Source: Brevundimonas sp. Root1279 (lineage in GTDB: Bacteria > Pseudomonadota > Alphaproteobacteria > Caulobacterales > Caulobacteraceae). Taken from it: 64,000 nucleotides of DNA. Below the pieces are notes generated by a model. It was given only the letters and a program-made list of their open reading frames with translations, had not been told where the DNA came from and ran no database searches. Of the stretch, positions 6,198 through 16,323 are shown piece by piece. Location: positions 1 through 64,000 of the forward strand of contig NZ_LMEB01000004.1 in the NCBI RefSeq assembly GCF_001425945.1, read 5' to 3'. Positions within the stretch are counted from its first letter, which is position 1. Each line of letters opens with the position of its first letter. A program made the position numbers and the translations under genes.

Positions 6198-8585
6198 CTA
6201 TCCCTGCATCGACGGCGCTGCCCCGCAGGTGTCGCAGATCCAGCCCGCGCCGCGCTGCTGCAGCGAAAAGTCGCCGCAGGCCGGGCAGGCGACCGCCTCG
6301 GTCGCGGCGGTCGACGGGGCAGGGGCCTCGCGCTTCTGGCCGAAGGGCAGCACGACCAGGTTGTCCGGCGCCGCCCCGCGGGCGAAGCCCTTGGAGATGA
6401 AGCGCGCCGCCGGGACCGTCTCGGGCTCCTCGCCCTGGCCGCCCAGGCCGTCGGCGTTAAGGGCCTCGGGATCGCCGTTGGCCAGCTCGTGGCGGTCCAG
6501 ATAGGAAACGCCCAGCTCGCGGAAGATGTAGTCCAGGATCGAGGTCGCCGAGCGGATCGAATCGTTGCCAGTGACCCGTCCCGCCGGCTCGAAGCGGGTG
6601 AAGACGAAGGCGTCTACGAACTCGTCCAGCGGCACGCCGTACTGAAGCCCGATGGAGATCGCGATGGCGAAATTGTTCATCAGGCTGCGGAAGGCGGCGC
6701 CTTCCTTGTGCATGTCGATGAAGATCTCGCCGAGTTCGCCGTCCTCGTACTCGCCGGTGTGGATGTAGACTTTGTGACCGCCGACGGCGGCCTTCTGGAT
6801 GTAGCCCTTGCGCCGGTCAGGCAGCTTGCGCCGGGTCCGCGAGCGCTCGACGACCTTCTCCACGACCCGTTCGACCGCGCGGACCTCGGGCTCCCAGCGG
6901 CGTTCGCGCGGCGCTTCGGCCTCAGGGAGGTCGAAGAGCAGGCCGGCCGGGGCGGGCTCCCGGCGCAGGCGTACGGCTCGGCGGCCCTCACGAGCCGCTT
7001 CGCCGAGGATGCGAACGGCCTGGGCCGTCGTGGTGCGCCAGTCGAGTGCGACCGGCGTCACGTCCGGAGCGACGCTGTAAGCCTCGACCACGGCCCGGAG
7101 TCCGGCTTCGAAGGCGGCGGGCGCAGTCAGGACCGGGCGCAGGACCTCGGGCGCGTCGCTCCAGCCGGACAAGTCTGCATGGCCGAAGGCCCAGGCTTCG
7201 GCGGCGGCGATGTCTTCGCCCGAGAAGCCGAGGCGGGTCAGCAGGTCGCCGCCCTCGTCATCGACCCCGAGTACGTCGCGCAGGAAGCCCGCGTCGAGTA
7301 CGGGCGCGCGGAAGGCGTCCGTAAGTCGGTCGACCTGTGCCAGGGCGATCTCGATCGACTCGAGCTCCAGATCGGTGAAGCCCCGGCCGCGCAGGGCCGA
7401 ATGATCGACGCCGGGGGCGCCGGCGAGCGTGCGTCGGCCGAGCAGGTGGCGTTCGGCCGCCTCGACGTCGCCCCCCTCGGCCGCGATGGCTTGGGCGATG
7501 GCGGGGCGCAGTCGGCGTGCGACGCCGGCGTCGGCGGTCTCGAACGGTTCTGCGGCGCCGAAGGCCGAGAGACCCAGCCGCAGGTCGGCCTCGGCGTCCT
7601 GCACGAACAGCGAGGCGGCCCCGGCCCCGGCCGCCGTCGCCGCGATCAGGGCGGCGGTCGTCTCGGTCGCGGCGGCCTCTTGCGCCAGGCAGGCCTCGGC
7701 CAGGCCGCCGAGGCCGATGGCGAGGGGCGCGCCTCCGGCGGTGGCGGTCCAAAGGCCGACCAGTTCCGCCAGCGCGACCTGGAACTGTTCGCCCGCAAGA
7801 GCCCGAAGGGCGGGAAGCGACAGCTGGACCGCGCGTCCGAGGCCGGCTTCGGCCAGCGCCTCGGCCGTCTCGGCGTCGAAGGTCAGGATCAGGTCGCCGT
7901 CGAGCCCGGCCTCAGCGGCGGTCGCGGCGTCCGGGGCGCCGGAGGCCACCAGGTCCCGCTCCGCGAGGGCCACGAGGGGCAGGGGGGCGCTGGCGGGCGC
8001 CAGATCGGCGGCGAAGCTTTCACCGGCGATGGCGCGCAGGATGTCGGCATCGCTTGCGCCGGCGCGACGGGCGGCGAGGGCGGCGCGGGCGAGAGCGGGA
8101 TTGCGTGCCGGGTCGCTGCAGTCGCCCGCAGGGCCTTCGCAGCGGCTGACCGCATCGGCGACGCCGGCGAGCGCCTCGGCGGCGGCGTGCACGGCCCCGG
8201 CGGCGATCCGGTCGGCGGTGCGGTGGGCCCGCTCCGTCTCGAGACGGCGGGCTGCGCCTGGATCGGTCAGGTCGACTCGGCCGCGGGCGACACGAAGGGG
8301 CCTGGCCGGGCTGGCCAAGCCGAGCGTCAACGTCGCCGTCAGTTCGCCGGCCTGCGGCCCTCTCACGCCGAGGCGAGCAACCCAGGCTTCAGCTGCGTCG
8401 TCGAGTGCGTTTGTCGTGTCGGTGTCGAGGCCTTCGGCGTCGGCCCAGTCGAGCCAGGCTTCGACGCGGGCGTCGGGCCAGCCGTCGGGGGCCGATACCT
8501 CGACGATCCGGTCCGGACGCTCGATCTCTCGGATGGACCGGGGAAGCCGGTCGGCGATGGGGCGGAAGCGGAACGACGGGCGCAT
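6198..8585 (-). CDS. TSCPD-domain protein, degenerate paralogue of class II ribonucleotide reductase
   Basis: This 795-residue protein matches the C-terminal part of adenosylcobalamin-dependent ribonucleotide reductase (NrdJ) closely from about residue 575. Landmarks are [20 protein letters not shown], the TSCPD region [19 protein letters not shown], and a terminal zinc ribbon (ACPACGDF ... CDTCGA). Earlier segments align loosely with the order of NrdJ: a PDGW segment near the N-terminus and a [14 protein letters not shown] segment near residue 400. The barrel's catalytic signatures, including the active-site cysteines, the NxCxE-type loop and the ISKTINMP region, are absent and replaced by alanine-rich sequence. 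It therefore cannot be an ordinary reductase. A regulatory or nucleotide-binding role is possible but unproven. It is read leftwards towards the pentapeptide genes. Confidence 0.8.
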   Translation of the reverse strand: MRPSFRFRPIADRLPRSIREIERPDRIVEVSAPDGWPDARVEAWLDWADAEGLDTDTTNALDDAAEAWVARLGVRGPQAGELTATLTLGLASPARPLRVARGRVDLTDPGAARRLETERAHRTADRIAAGAVHAAAEALAGVADAVSRCEGPAGDCSDPARNPALARAALAARRAGASDADILRAIAGESFAADLAPASAPLPLVALAERDLVASGAPDAATAAEAGLDGDLILTFDAETAEALAEAGLGRAVQLSLPALRALAGEQFQVALAELVGLWTATAGGAPLAIGLGGLAEACLAQEAAATETTAALIAATAAGAGAASLFVQDAEADLRLGLSAFGAAEPFETADAGVARRLRPAIAQAIAAEGGDVEAAERHLLGRRTLAGAPGVDHSALRGRGFTDLELESIEIALAQVDRLTDAFRAPVLDAGFLRDVLGVDDEGGDLLTRLGFSGEDIAAAEAWAFGHADLSGWSDAPEVLRPVLTAPAAFEAGLRAVVEAYSVAPDVTPVALDWRTTTAQAVRILGEAAREGRRAVRLRREPAPAGLLFDLPEAEAPRERRWEPEVRAVERVVEKVVERSRTRRKLPDRRKGYIQKAAVGGHKVYIHTGEYEDGELGEIFIDMHKEGAAFRSLMNNFAIAISIGLQYGVPLDEFVDAFVFTRFEPAGRVTGNDSIRSATSILDYIFRELGVSYLDRHELANGDPEALNADGLGGQGEEPETVPAARFISKGFARGAAPDNLVVLPFGQKREAPAPSTAATEAVACPACGDFSLQQRGAGWICDTCGAAPSMQG

Positions 8586-8788
8586 GGCGGTCTCGGCGGG
8601 GCTTTGAGACAGGTTACCGGGCGTCGGGGGGCGTCTGCAATAAATCTGGCGGGTCGGGGGAGGGTTACCCCCAAGATGTTGAGTTTGACCTTCGTCGCCC
8701 TGCGCTGGACGGACGCCCCGGAGGTTTCTATGATCCGCGCAACTCGCCGGACCCGTCCGGCCCTCCCCAAACGAGTGGATTTCCCGAC

Positions 8789-9181
8789 GTGCTAGGCAAG
8801 ATCTTCGGCTGGACCAGCGGCGCGACCATCGGCACCCTGTTCACCATCGCCAAGCGCGGGTCGCTGGTTGGGACCGACGAGTTCGGCAACCGGTATTACC
8901 AGTCGCGCGACAACACGAGCTACGACGGTCGTCGCCGCCGCTGGGTGGTCTACAACGGCTACGCCGACGCCTCGAAGGTGCCGCCGGATTGGCACGGCTG
9001 GCTGCACTACACCTACGACGAACTCCCGTCCGAGCACCCGCTGCCGCGCCGCGCCTGGGAGCTGGACCACCTGCCGAACCTGACCGGCACGCCGATGGCG
9101 TGGCGTCCGCAGGGTTCGCTGGCCGCTGAGGGCAAGCGCCCGGCCGCCACCGGCGACTACGAGGCCTGGAAGCCGGAATGA
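8789..9181 (+). CDS. NDUFA12-family NADH:ubiquinone oxidoreductase accessory subunit
   Basis: This 130-residue protein is the bacterial counterpart of mitochondrial complex I subunit NDUFA12 (B17.2), found in alphaproteobacteria. Typical segments are [34 protein letters not shown] and [10 protein letters not shown]. It is expected to sit on the peripheral arm of complex I near the quinone site. The start is a GTG at 8789 giving [18 protein letters not shown]; the frame is open further upstream, but that sequence has no family resemblance. It overlaps the next gene by four bases (ATGA), so the two are probably translationally coupled. Confidence 0.9.
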   Translation: MLGKIFGWTSGATIGTLFTIAKRGSLVGTDEFGNRYYQSRDNTSYDGRRRRWVVYNGYADASKVPPDWHGWLHYTYDELPSEHPLPRRAWELDHLPNLTGTPMAWRPQGSLAAEGKRPAATGDYEAWKPE

Positions 9182-9837
9182 GCCGCAAGCGGACAATCCT
9201 CGCCGGCGTCGCCATCGTCACCCTGCTGACGTCGGGCGGCGTGGTCGCGTCCGCGCTCAACGACCTGCCGCAGGACGCTCAGCCGGTCCCCTCGACGACT
9301 GGCGATCTGAACCGCCAGCCGACGCCGCCGGCGCCGCAGGAGCCGGCCCCAGAGGCCGCGCCCGCGCCGACCGCGCCGGTCGCCATTACTCCGGCCGACC
9401 CGCTCGTCGTCGTCGCCGAGACGCCCACGACCGAGGAAGAGGCCGAGGCCGAGACCAAGGAGGAGGCGCCGAAGGCGGCCGCTCCTGCCGAGCCCCAGGG
9501 CGTGCCGGGTCGTCGTCAGCGTCGCCGCGTGGCCATCGTCGAGGCCGTGGACAAGGTCACGGCCGAGCGGATGCGCTTTGAGGTCGTCGTCGGCGGCCGT
9601 CCGGTGCGCTTCCAGAAGACCCTGATCTTCACCGCCCGGGCCTGCGAACAGGCGGCGCCCGACGAGACGGTCGACGACTCGATCGCCTACCTTGAGGTGG
9701 CGATCCAGCCGCGGGGCATGCTGAAGGCCTCTGAGCCGCGGCAGATCTTCCGGGGCTGGATGTTTGCCTCATCTCCGGCCGTGCACGGCCTGGAGCACCC
9801 GATCTACGACGCCTGGGTCGTCGGCTGCAAAGCGTAG
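9178..9837 (+). CDS. DUF2155-domain exported protein
   Basis: This 219-residue protein has a signal peptide or N-terminal anchor ([19 protein letters not shown]). A proline/alanine/glutamate-rich linker runs to about residue 115, then a C-terminal DUF2155 domain with [18 protein letters not shown], a short VRFQKTL segment and a final [21 protein letters not shown]2155 proteins occur in alphaproteobacteria next to NDUFA12 genes, as here, but their function is not established. The ATG overlaps the stop of the NDUFA12 gene. Its 3' end overlaps the convergent aat gene by 34 bases. Confidence 0.88.
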   Translation: MSRKRTILAGVAIVTLLTSGGVVASALNDLPQDAQPVPSTTGDLNRQPTPPAPQEPAPEAAPAPTAPVAITPADPLVVVAETPTTEEEAEAETKEEAPKAAAPAEPQGVPGRRQRRRVAIVEAVDKVTAERMRFEVVVGGRPVRFQKTLIFTARACEQAAPDETVDDSIAYLEVAIQPRGMLKASEPRQIFRGWMFASSPAVHGLEHPIYDAWVVGCKA

Positions 9838-10535
9838 ACCACGGCGTCTTCGCCGCTCATCGGTTCCTGTAGCGCCGGTCCCGTCGGGCGGAGGGTTCGG
9901 GCGGCCGCCAGCATTCCGAGATAGGTCCGCTGGGGCGTCTCGACGGCTCCGAACTGGCTGAGGTGCTCGGTCAGGAACTGGGTGTCCAGCAGCCGCCAGC
10001 CCCCGCGCTTGAGCCGGGCCACCAGGTGGACCAGCGCCACCTTTGAGGCGTCGCGCTCGCGGCTGAACATGCTCTCGCCGAAGAAGGCCGCGCCCAGGGT
10101 CACGCCATAGAGGCCGCCGACAAGGCGTTCGTCGCGCCAGACTTCTATTGCATGAGCGTGGCCGCGACCGTGCAGTTCGACATAGAGCCGGCGGATCGGA
10201 TCGTTGATCCAGGTGTCCTCTCGACCCGGGGCAGAGGCGGCGCAGGCGTCCAGGACGGCTGTAAAGGCCGTGTCGACCCGCACCTCGAAGCCGCCGCGGC
10301 GGACGGTGCGGCGCAGCCGTGTCGGGATGTGAAAGTCGTCGAGGGGGATGAGCCCCCGGTGTTCCGGCTCGACGAGGAAGACGCGCGGGTCGTCGCGGGC
10401 CTCGCCCATTGGAAAGACGCCCCGGGCGTAGCAGGCCAGCAGTTCTTCAGGGCCGAAGGCGCCGAAGGGGCCGCTGGCGCTGAACCCGGGCTCGTCCAAG
10501 GTGCTTAGGCTTCGCCCTTCTGGCGCTTGGCCCAC
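9804..10535 (-). CDS. aat: Leucyl/phenylalanyl-tRNA-protein transferase
   Basis: This enzyme transfers Leu or Phe from tRNA to N-terminal Arg or Lys of proteins, marking them for ClpAP through the N-degron pathway. Family signatures are [16 protein letters not shown] near the N-terminus, [40 protein letters not shown] and [16 protein letters not shown]. Length is about 243 residues from a GTG at 10535, preceded by GGAG and overlapping the accC end by 31 bases. A TTG at 10499, just after the accC stop, is an alternative start. It is the last gene of the aroQ-accB-accC-aat operon and its 3' end overlaps a convergent gene. Confidence 0.93.
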   Translation of the reverse strand: MGQAPEGRSLSTLDEPGFSASGPFGAFGPEELLACYARGVFPMGEARDDPRVFLVEPEHRGLIPLDDFHIPTRLRRTVRRGGFEVRVDTAFTAVLDACAASAPGREDTWINDPIRRLYVELHGRGHAHAIEVWRDERLVGGLYGVTLGAAFFGESMFSRERDASKVALVHLVARLKRGGWRLLDTQFLTEHLSQFGAVETPQRTYLGMLAAARTLRPTGPALQEPMSGEDAVVYALQPTTQAS

Positions 10536-11857
10536 TGCTCCAGCCAGTGGATGTCGTAGTCGCCCGACAGGATGTCAGGCTCCTGGAGCAGCTTCTGGAA
10601 GAGCGGAATGGTGGTGTCGATGCCGCCGACGACCATCTCGCCGAGGCTGCGCTTGAGGCGAGCGATGCACTCCTCGCGATCGCGGCCGTGGACGATCAGC
10701 TTGCCGATAAGGCTGTCGTAGTAGGGCGGGATCGAATAGCCGGCGTAGATGGCGCTATCCAGCCGCACGCCCAGGCCGCCGGGGGCGTGGAAGTCGGTGA
10801 TGGTGCCCGGAGAGGGGGTGAAGGTCTCGGCGTTCTCGGCGTTGATCCGGCACTCGATGGCGTGGCCTTCGAAATGCACGTCAGCCTGGGTGAACGACAG
10901 GGGCAGGCCGGCGGCGATGCGGATCTGCTCGCGGACCAGGTCGACGCCGGTGATCATCTCGGTGACCGGGTGCTCGACCTGCAGGCGGGTGTTCATCTCG
11001 ATGAAGAAGAACTCGCCGTCCTCCCACAGGAACTCGATGGTGCCGACGCCGAGATAGCCGATGGCGGCGATGGCCTTGTTGACCGTCTCGCCGATGGCGG
11101 TGCGCTCGGCCGACGACAGGGCGGGCGAGGGGGCCTCTTCCAGCACCTTCTGGTGGCGGCGCTGCAGGGAGCAGTCGCGTTCGCCCAGGTGGACGACGTT
11201 GCCGTGGCTGTCGGCGATGACCTGCAGCTCGATGTGGCGGGGCTTCTGGAGGTAGCGCTCCATGTAGACGGCGCCGTTGCCGAAGGCGGCCAGGGCCTCG
11301 GACTGGGCGGTCTGCACCGCTTCGACGAGGTCATTGGCGGTCAGGGCGACCTTCATGCCGCGCCCGCCGCCGCCGGCCGACGCCTTGACGATGAGGGGGA
11401 AGCCGATGGTCTTGGACGCCTCGATGGCGGCCTCGACGGTCTCGACCTCGCCGTCCGAGCCCGGAACGACCGGAATGCCGGCGTCCTTGACGGTCTGTTT
11501 GGCGGTGATCTTGTCGCCCATGACCCGGATGTGCTCGGGCTTGGGACCGATGAAGGTCATGCCGTGGGCTTCGACAATCTCGGCGAAGCGGGCGTTCTCG
11601 GACAGGAAGCCGTAGCCCGGGTGGATCGCCTGGGCGCCGGTGATCTCGGCGGCCGCGATGATCGACGGGATGTTCAGGTACGATTTGGCGGCCGGAGCCG
11701 GGCCGATGCAGACGCTCTCGTCGGCTAGGCGCACCCACATGGCGCCGCGGTCGGCTTCCGAGTGCACGGCGACGGTGGAGATGCCCATCTCCTTGCACGC
11801 GCGATGGATCCGCAGAGCGATTTCGCCGCGGTTCGCGATCAGGACCTTGGTGAACAT
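10505..11857 (-). CDS. accC: Acetyl-CoA carboxylase, biotin carboxylase subunit
   Basis: This 450-residue ATP-grasp enzyme carboxylates biotin on AccB, the first half-reaction of fatty-acid synthesis. The N-terminal domain opens [17 protein letters not shown]. The ATP-grasp glycine loop is [12 protein letters not shown], and [18 protein letters not shown] carries the catalytic region. Length is typical. It follows accB with three bases between the genes, so the two are co-translated in the usual order. Confidence 0.97.
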   Translation of the reverse strand: MFTKVLIANRGEIALRIHRACKEMGISTVAVHSEADRGAMWVRLADESVCIGPAPAAKSYLNIPSIIAAAEITGAQAIHPGYGFLSENARFAEIVEAHGMTFIGPKPEHIRVMGDKITAKQTVKDAGIPVVPGSDGEVETVEAAIEASKTIGFPLIVKASAGGGGRGMKVALTANDLVEAVQTAQSEALAAFGNGAVYMERYLQKPRHIELQVIADSHGNVVHLGERDCSLQRRHQKVLEEAPSPALSSAERTAIGETVNKAIAAIGYLGVGTIEFLWEDGEFFFIEMNTRLQVEHPVTEMITGVDLVREQIRIAAGLPLSFTQADVHFEGHAIECRINAENAETFTPSPGTITDFHAPGGLGVRLDSAIYAGYSIPPYYDSLIGKLIVHGRDREECIARLKRSLGEMVVGGIDTTIPLFQKLLQEPDILSGDYDIHWLEQWAKRQKGEA

Positions 11858-11860
11858 GGC

Positions 11861-12367
11861 TTACGCCTCGAGCAGGACGAGGGGTTCGCCGAACTCGACG
11901 GGCTGGGCGTCGCCGACCAGGACTTCCTTCACGACGCCGTCGCGCGGGGACTGGATCGGGTTCATCGTCTTCATGGCCTCGACGATCAGCAGGGTCTGGC
12001 CCTTCTTGACCTTGTCGCCGGGCTGGACGAACGGCGGGGCTTCCGGCGAGGCTTGCAGATAGGCGGTGCCGACCATCGGCGACTTCACCTCTTCGCCCGA
12101 CTTGGCGACGATGGTGGCCGGATCCGACGGCATCGAGGCCGGGGCGGCGGCGGCGGGCGCCGCAGCGTACTGCGGGGCGGGGGCGGCGGCGTACTGCACC
12201 GGCGCGGCCACGGTGACCTCGCGGGCGACGCGAATCTTCAGATCGCCGCGCTCTACCTCGATCTCGGTCAGATCCGTGTCGTTGAGGATGTCAGCGAGCG
12301 AACGCACCAGGCTGGTGTCGATCTCGTCGTTCTTGAGCTTGGGCGCGGGCGTCTTGGGATCGGCCAT
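11861..12367 (-). CDS. accB: Acetyl-CoA carboxylase biotin carboxyl carrier protein
   Basis: This 168-residue carrier has an N-terminal region (about 1-75), a flexible alanine/proline linker (75-95) and a C-terminal biotinyl domain. The biotinylation motif is EAMKTMN, where the lysine is modified, with the partner segment VKSPMVGTAYL. It carries biotin between AccC and the AccA/AccD transferase; accA is elsewhere in the window (26625-27575). It lies between aroQ and accC in one leftward operon. Confidence 0.96.
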   Translation of the reverse strand: MADPKTPAPKLKNDEIDTSLVRSLADILNDTDLTEIEVERGDLKIRVAREVTVAAPVQYAAAPAPQYAAAPAAAAPASMPSDPATIVAKSGEEVKSPMVGTAYLQASPEAPPFVQPGDKVKKGQTLLIVEAMKTMNPIQSPRDGVVKEVLVGDAQPVEFGEPLVLLEA

Positions 12368-12386
12368 GGGAGCCTCTTCTTACCTT

Positions 12387-12854
12387 CTAAACCGAACGGT
12401 CGGCGGCGGTGCGGTGTTCCTGCACCAGCCGGAGAGCGGCCTTGACGGCCAGTTCGTAGCTGAACGGGCCGAAGCCCGAGACCACGCCCGCCGCAACCGG
12501 CGAGACGTAGGAACGATGACGGAAGCGCTCGCGCGCCGCCGGGTTGGACAGGTGGCATTCCACGATCGGAACGCTCAGGGTCTTCAGGGCGTCGAGCAGG
12601 GCCACCGAGGTGTGGCCGTAGCCGGCGGGGTTGAGGACCAGGGCGGACGCCTTCTCGCGGGCCTCGTGGACCCAGTCGATCAGTTCGCCCTCGTGATTGG
12701 TCTGGCGGAACACCACGGTCGCGCCATCAGCGGCGCGCTCGCAGAGCGCCTGAACGTCGGCCAGGGTCTCGCGGCCATAGATATCCGGCTCGCGCACCCC
12801 AAGCAGGTTGAGGTTCGGGCCGTTCAGGACGTAGAGGACAGGACTGTCGGGCAT
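12387..12854 (-). CDS. aroQ: Type II 3-dehydroquinate dehydratase
   Basis: This 155-residue enzyme converts 3-dehydroquinate to 3-dehydroshikimate in the shikimate pathway. The family signature [19 protein letters not shown] is present with the catalytic tyrosine (about residue 26). [16 protein letters not shown] and [20 protein letters not shown] hold the conserved Asn and His-containing active-site segments. It heads the aroQ-accB-accC-aat operon, an order common in proteobacteria. A promoter matching the Caulobacter consensus lies about 40 bases upstream. Confidence 0.96.
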   Translation of the reverse strand: MPDSPVLYVLNGPNLNLLGVREPDIYGRETLADVQALCERAADGATVVFRQTNHEGELIDWVHEAREKASALVLNPAGYGHTSVALLDALKTLSVPIVECHLSNPAARERFRHRSYVSPVAAGVVSGFGPFSYELAVKAALRLVQEHRTAADRSV

Positions 12855-12894
12855 TCGCTCGTTGGGATGGCGTTCCGACCGGAATCGGACCGGC

Positions 12895-12922
12895 CTTTTA
12901 GCTGAGGCGTGGCGGTTATCAA
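12895..12922 (-). promoter_or_regulatory. Housekeeping promoter of the aroQ-accBC operon
   Basis: On the minus strand TTGATAA (12922-12916) is followed after 13 bases by GCTAAAAG (12902-12895), close to the Caulobacter consensus TTGACGS-N10-14-GCTANAWC. It lies 41 bases before the aroQ ATG. Confidence 0.5.
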
Positions 12923-12952
12923 ACCACGCGCAAAAAAGAGTGACGTAGCGTC

Positions 12953-13150
12953 ATGCGCATTCAGGTCAATGGCGAACTCCGCCAGGTCGCTGCGGCGACC
13001 ATTCTCGGTCTCGTGGAGGAGTTGGGTCTCGACATCCGCAAGGTGGCCGTGGAGCGCAATCTGGAGATCGTTCCGCGGTCGCTGCACGCGGACACGCCTA
13101 TCGCCGACGGCGACCGGATCGAAGTCGTTCAGTTCGTCGGCGGCGGCTGA
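12953..13150 (+). CDS. thiS: Sulfur carrier protein ThiS
   Basis: This 65-residue ubiquitin-like protein carries sulfur as a C-terminal thiocarboxylate for thiazole synthesis in the thiamine pathway. It begins [12 protein letters not shown], has the beta-grasp pattern of the family and ends VVQFVGGG, with the required Gly-Gly tail. It lies upstream of thiG on the same strand, but the two are separated by an oppositely oriented gene, which is unusual. No thiamine riboswitch was recognised upstream. Confidence 0.93.
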   Translation: MRIQVNGELRQVAAATILGLVEELGLDIRKVAVERNLEIVPRSLHADTPIADGDRIEVVQFVGGG

Positions 13151-13166
13151 AGACTGCATCGCTTAC

Positions 13167-13196
13167 GGCCAGGCAAGGCGGGCGCCCTACCTGGCC
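13167..13196. terminator. Hairpin between convergent thiS and a small gene
   Basis: ggccagg (13167-13173) pairs with cctggcc (13190-13196), enclosing a second dyad gggcgccc. It sits in the 54-bp gap between convergent stops. There is no clear U-tract, so termination activity is inferred from position and stem only. Confidence 0.4.
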
Positions 13197-13204
13197 GCCA
13201 GCTC

Positions 13205-13555
13205 TTACATGCGCGTCGGGCGCCCCTCTACGCAGATTTGGCTGATGTGGCGTGAGACAGGCCGGTCGCCGGCGGCGCGCGCGGCGCGGCGTGCGTCGTT
13301 ACAGCGGCCCTGAGCGACCATCGGCGTGATGCGTTCGATCAGGCTGCTGCGCGCCTGCGTACCTTGGTCGATCGCCAAAAAGGAGTCGGCCAGTCGGTCG
13401 TCCCGGAGGTAGCGGTCTTCAGCACTGCCGCCGATCCGCGCAGTCATATCGATGGTGGGAACGCGGATATTGTAGCGGGCCCCGGCCTCCTGCGCGGCGG
13501 CGGCGGAGCTCAGAGCCAGCAAGCCGCACGCGGCGGCGACAATCATGACCTTCAC
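13205..13555 (-). CDS. Small exported protein of unknown function
   Basis: This 116-residue protein has a signal peptide (MKVMIVAAACGLLALSSAAA, cleavage after AAAQ) and so should be periplasmic. The mature part has two cysteines near the C-terminus (AQGRCNDARR and SQICVEGRP) that could form a disulfide, and a run of charged residues. The GTG start at 13555 is chosen because a good ribosome-binding site (agaggtg) lies five bases upstream; an ATG three codons on is possible. No family is recognised. It lies antiparallel between thiS and thiG. Confidence 0.7.
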   Translation of the reverse strand: MKVMIVAAACGLLALSSAAAAQEAGARYNIRVPTIDMTARIGGSAEDRYLRDDRLADSFLAIDQGTQARSSLIERITPMVAQGRCNDARRAARAAGDRPVSRHISQICVEGRPTRM

Positions 13556-13717
13556 AGTTTCACCTCTTGTCGGAATGGACGGCAAACTCAGGTACTAACT
13601 GTGAAGGCTAACCCATACGGTTGCGCAGGCAAACTATCTCCGCGTGTCTCGTGCTGGGGCGTCGGTTACGGGGCGCGGGCGGTAGGCGAAGCGGCGTTGA
13701 GCCGCTAAACCTGCGCC

Positions 13718-14503
13718 ATGGATACGCACACCGCTCAAGACACCTGGACCGTAGCCGGTCGCACCTTCAGTTCGCGCCTGATTGTCGGCACGGGCAAGTA
13801 CAAGGACTACGCCGAGAACGCCGCCGCGGCCGAGGCGGCCGGGGCCGAGATCGTCACCGTGGCGGTGCGGCGGGTGAACCTGACCGACCCGAACCAGCCC
13901 ATGCTCGTCGACTATGTGAAGCCGGACCGCTTCACCTTCCTGCCCAATACGGCGGGCTGTTTCACCGGCGAGGACGCGGTGCGGACCCTGCGGCTGGCCC
14001 GCGAGGCGGGCGGCTGGGACCTCGTCAAGCTGGAGGTGCTGTCGGACACGGCGCACCTGTATCCGGACATGGTCGAGACGCTGCGGGCGCTGGACCTGCT
14101 GGTGAAGGACGGCTTCCAGGTCATGGTCTACTGCACCGACGACGTCGTCATGGCCCAGCGGCTGGAGGAGGCGGGCGCCGCCGCCATCATGCCGGCCGCC
14201 GCTCCGATCGGCTCGGGCCTGGGCATCCAGAACCGGGTCAACATCCGGCTGATCGTCGAGCAGGCCAAGGTGCCGGTGCTGGTCGACGCCGGGGTCGGCA
14301 CGCCCTCGGACGCGACCCTCGCCATGGAGCTGGGCTGCGACGCCGTGCTGATGAACACCGCCATCGCGGGCGCTGCCGACCCGATTCTGATGGCCAGCGC
14401 CATGAAGCATGCGGTCATCGCCGGGCGGCAGGGTTATCTGGCCGGGCGGATGCCGCGGCGGATGTACGCCAGCGCCAGTTCGCCACTGAGCGGGCTGATC
14501 TGA
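13718..14503 (+). CDS. thiG: Thiazole synthase
   Basis: This 261-residue TIM-barrel enzyme builds the thiazole phosphate of thiamine from deoxyxylulose phosphate, dehydroglycine and ThiS thiocarboxylate. Signatures are [15 protein letters not shown] at the N-terminus, [17 protein letters not shown], the Schiff-base lysine in WDLVKLEVL, and the phosphate-binding end [20 protein letters not shown]. Length is normal. It is 568 bases from thiS, with a reversed gene between them. Confidence 0.95.
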   Translation: MDTHTAQDTWTVAGRTFSSRLIVGTGKYKDYAENAAAAEAAGAEIVTVAVRRVNLTDPNQPMLVDYVKPDRFTFLPNTAGCFTGEDAVRTLRLAREAGGWDLVKLEVLSDTAHLYPDMVETLRALDLLVKDGFQVMVYCTDDVVMAQRLEEAGAAAIMPAAAPIGSGLGIQNRVNIRLIVEQAKVPVLVDAGVGTPSDATLAMELGCDAVLMNTAIAGAADPILMASAMKHAVIAGRQGYLAGRMPRRMYASASSPLSGLI

Positions 14504-14518
14504 GGCGGCCGCCCCGGC

Positions 14519-14547
14519 TTGGCGGAATCTGCGCCGGGGGCTAGAGC
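14519..14547 (+). promoter_or_regulatory. Promoter of serS
   Basis: TTGGCGG (14519-14525), a 14-base spacer and GCTAGAGC (14540-14547) fit the Caulobacter housekeeping consensus well. It lies 75 bases upstream of the serS ATG. Confidence 0.45.
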
Positions 14548-14621
14548 AACATCTCGCCGGGCCGCGGTCAGGAGGCTGCGCCTTCTCGACCCGACGCGGC
14601 CTCCCCGAACCGAGACCGACC

Positions 14622-15914
14622 ATGCACGACATCAAAGCCATTCGCGAACATCCCGACGCCTATGTGGCCGGATGGTCGTCGCGCGGGGTCGAGGAGGCCG
14701 ATGGCCTGGTCGCCGATCTCCTGCGCCTGGACAAGGAACTGCGCACCGCCCAGACGGCGGGGCAGGACGCGCTGAGCAAGCGCAACGCAGCCTCCAAGCT
14801 GATCGGCGCCGCCATGGGCCGCAAGGATATGGCCGAGGCCGACCGCCTGAAGGCCGAGGTCGAGGCGCTGAAGGGGGACATCGCGGCGGCTGAAGCCGTC
14901 GAGGCCGACGTCGGCAAGCAGTTGCGAGACCTGCTGGCGGCGCAGAAGAACCTGGCCGCCGACGATGTCCCGGACGGTGAAGACGAGAGCGGGAACGTAG
15001 AGGTGTCGCGCTGGGGCGCGCCCCGCGAAGGCGGCCCGGCCAAGGACCACGCCGATCTCGGCGAGGCGCTGGGTCTGCTGGACTTCGAGGCGGCCGCGCG
15101 GATGTCGGGCGCGCGCTTCGCTGTGCTCAAGGGTGGTCTGGCGCGGCTGGAGCGGGCCCTGGGTCAGTTCATGCTGGACGTCCAAACCGGCGAGCACGGC
15201 TACCAGGAGACCAGTCCGCCGCTGCTGGTCAACGACGCGGCGGCCTACGGCACCGACAAGCTGCCGAAGTTCGCCGACGACCTGTTCCGCACCACGGACG
15301 GCCGCTGGCTTATCCCGACCGCCGAAGTGTCCCTGACCGCGACGGTGATGGGCCAACTACTGCCTGAGAGCGAACTCAAGACGCCGATCCGCATGACGGC
15401 GCTGACGGCCTGTTTCCGCGCCGAGGCGGGGTCCGCCGGCCGGGATACGCGCGGCCTGATCCGGCAGCACCAGTTCTACAAGGTGGAACTGGTTTCGATC
15501 ACCCGGCCCGAAGACAGCGACGCCGAGCACGAGCGCATGACCGCCTGTGCGGAAGCGATCCTGCAGAAGCTGGAGCTGCCCTATCGCCGACTGCTGCTCT
15601 GCAAGGGCGACATGGGCTTCGGCGCGCGCAAGACCTTCGACCTCGAGGTCTGGCTGCCGAGCCAGGGGACCTATCGCGAGATCAGCTCCTGCTCGAACTG
15701 CGGCGACTTCCAGGCCCGGCGCATGGACGCCCGTTTCAAGCGCGACGGCGAGAAGAAGACCGAGTTCGTGCACACGCTGAACGGCTCGGGTCTGGCGGTC
15801 GGTCGCACCCTCGTCGCGATCATGGAGAACTATCAGCAGGACGACGGCTCGATCCGGGTTCCGGAGGCGCTGCGTCCCTATATGGGCGGGGTGGAGACGG
15901 TCGCCGCCCGCTAG
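14622..15914 (+). CDS. serS: Seryl-tRNA synthetase
   Basis: This class II synthetase of 430 residues charges tRNA-Ser (and tRNA-Sec where present). The N-terminal long coiled-coil arm that grips the tRNA variable arm spans about residues 25-115. The catalytic core has motif 2 at [20 protein letters not shown] and motif 3 at [18 protein letters not shown]. Length is typical. It is followed closely by a lipoprotein gene and surE-pcm-nlpD on the same strand, so read-through into these is plausible. Confidence 0.97.
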   Translation: MHDIKAIREHPDAYVAGWSSRGVEEADGLVADLLRLDKELRTAQTAGQDALSKRNAASKLIGAAMGRKDMAEADRLKAEVEALKGDIAAAEAVEADVGKQLRDLLAAQKNLAADDVPDGEDESGNVEVSRWGAPREGGPAKDHADLGEALGLLDFEAAARMSGARFAVLKGGLARLERALGQFMLDVQTGEHGYQETSPPLLVNDAAAYGTDKLPKFADDLFRTTDGRWLIPTAEVSLTATVMGQLLPESELKTPIRMTALTACFRAEAGSAGRDTRGLIRQHQFYKVELVSITRPEDSDAEHERMTACAEAILQKLELPYRRLLLCKGDMGFGARKTFDLEVWLPSQGTYREISSCSNCGDFQARRMDARFKRDGEKKTEFVHTLNGSGLAVGRTLVAIMENYQQDDGSIRVPEALRPYMGGVETVAAR

Positions 15915-15929
15915 TCTGGAGAAGTCGAA

Positions 15930-16316
15930 ATGAAGCCGATCCTCGCCGCTGCCCTTCTGGCCCTCGCAGGCTGCGCCTCCACCCCGTCGAGTGAGCCGAG
16001 CACGGTGTTCGACCCCGCTGCGGCCAGCTTCACCGGCTACGTCAGCTTTGACGGCGGCGAGTTCCATCTGTTTGAGCGGGAGGCCCAGATGCGCTCCGCC
16101 ATGGGCCGGCCCTGTGTTTCGGGCGTGCTGCCGCTAAACATGCAGCGCACCGCCAGGCGCGACCTGCCGGGGCAGAAGGTGACCTTCACCGGCCGGGCGG
16201 TGCCCTGGGCCGGCAACTCGACCACCACGGGCCTGACCTACGAGGGCTCCACTGTCCGCAACAGCTGCGGCGGCGAGTTCGTAATTCTGGCCGAAGACGT
16301 CTCGGTCATCCGATAG
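15930..16316 (+). CDS. Small lipoprotein of unknown function
   Basis: This 128-residue protein starts with a short signal peptide and a clear lipobox (LALAGC, lipidated Cys15), so it should be an outer- or inner-membrane lipoprotein. The mature part is predicted mostly beta, with segments FTGYVSFDGGEFHLF and GQKVTFTGRAVPW. Two later cysteines (about positions 62 and 113) could pair. The family is not recognised. It lies 15 bases after serS and 7 bases before surE. Confidence 0.8.
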   Translation: MKPILAAALLALAGCASTPSSEPSTVFDPAAASFTGYVSFDGGEFHLFEREAQMRSAMGRPCVSGVLPLNMQRTARRDLPGQKVTFTGRAVPWAGNSTTTGLTYEGSTVRNSCGGEFVILAEDVSVIR

Positions 16317-16323
16317 GAGTTCC

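Noticed and set aside
6150-8795. An 881-codon open frame antisense to the NrdJ-like gene
   Set aside because: High GC keeps this frame open. The glycine/arginine-rich product has no domain, while the opposite strand encodes clear TSCPD and zinc-ribbon motifs.
12855-12952. A thiamine riboswitch before thiS
   Set aside because: The conserved CUGAGA and ACCUGAUC elements are missing, both here and in 13586-13717.
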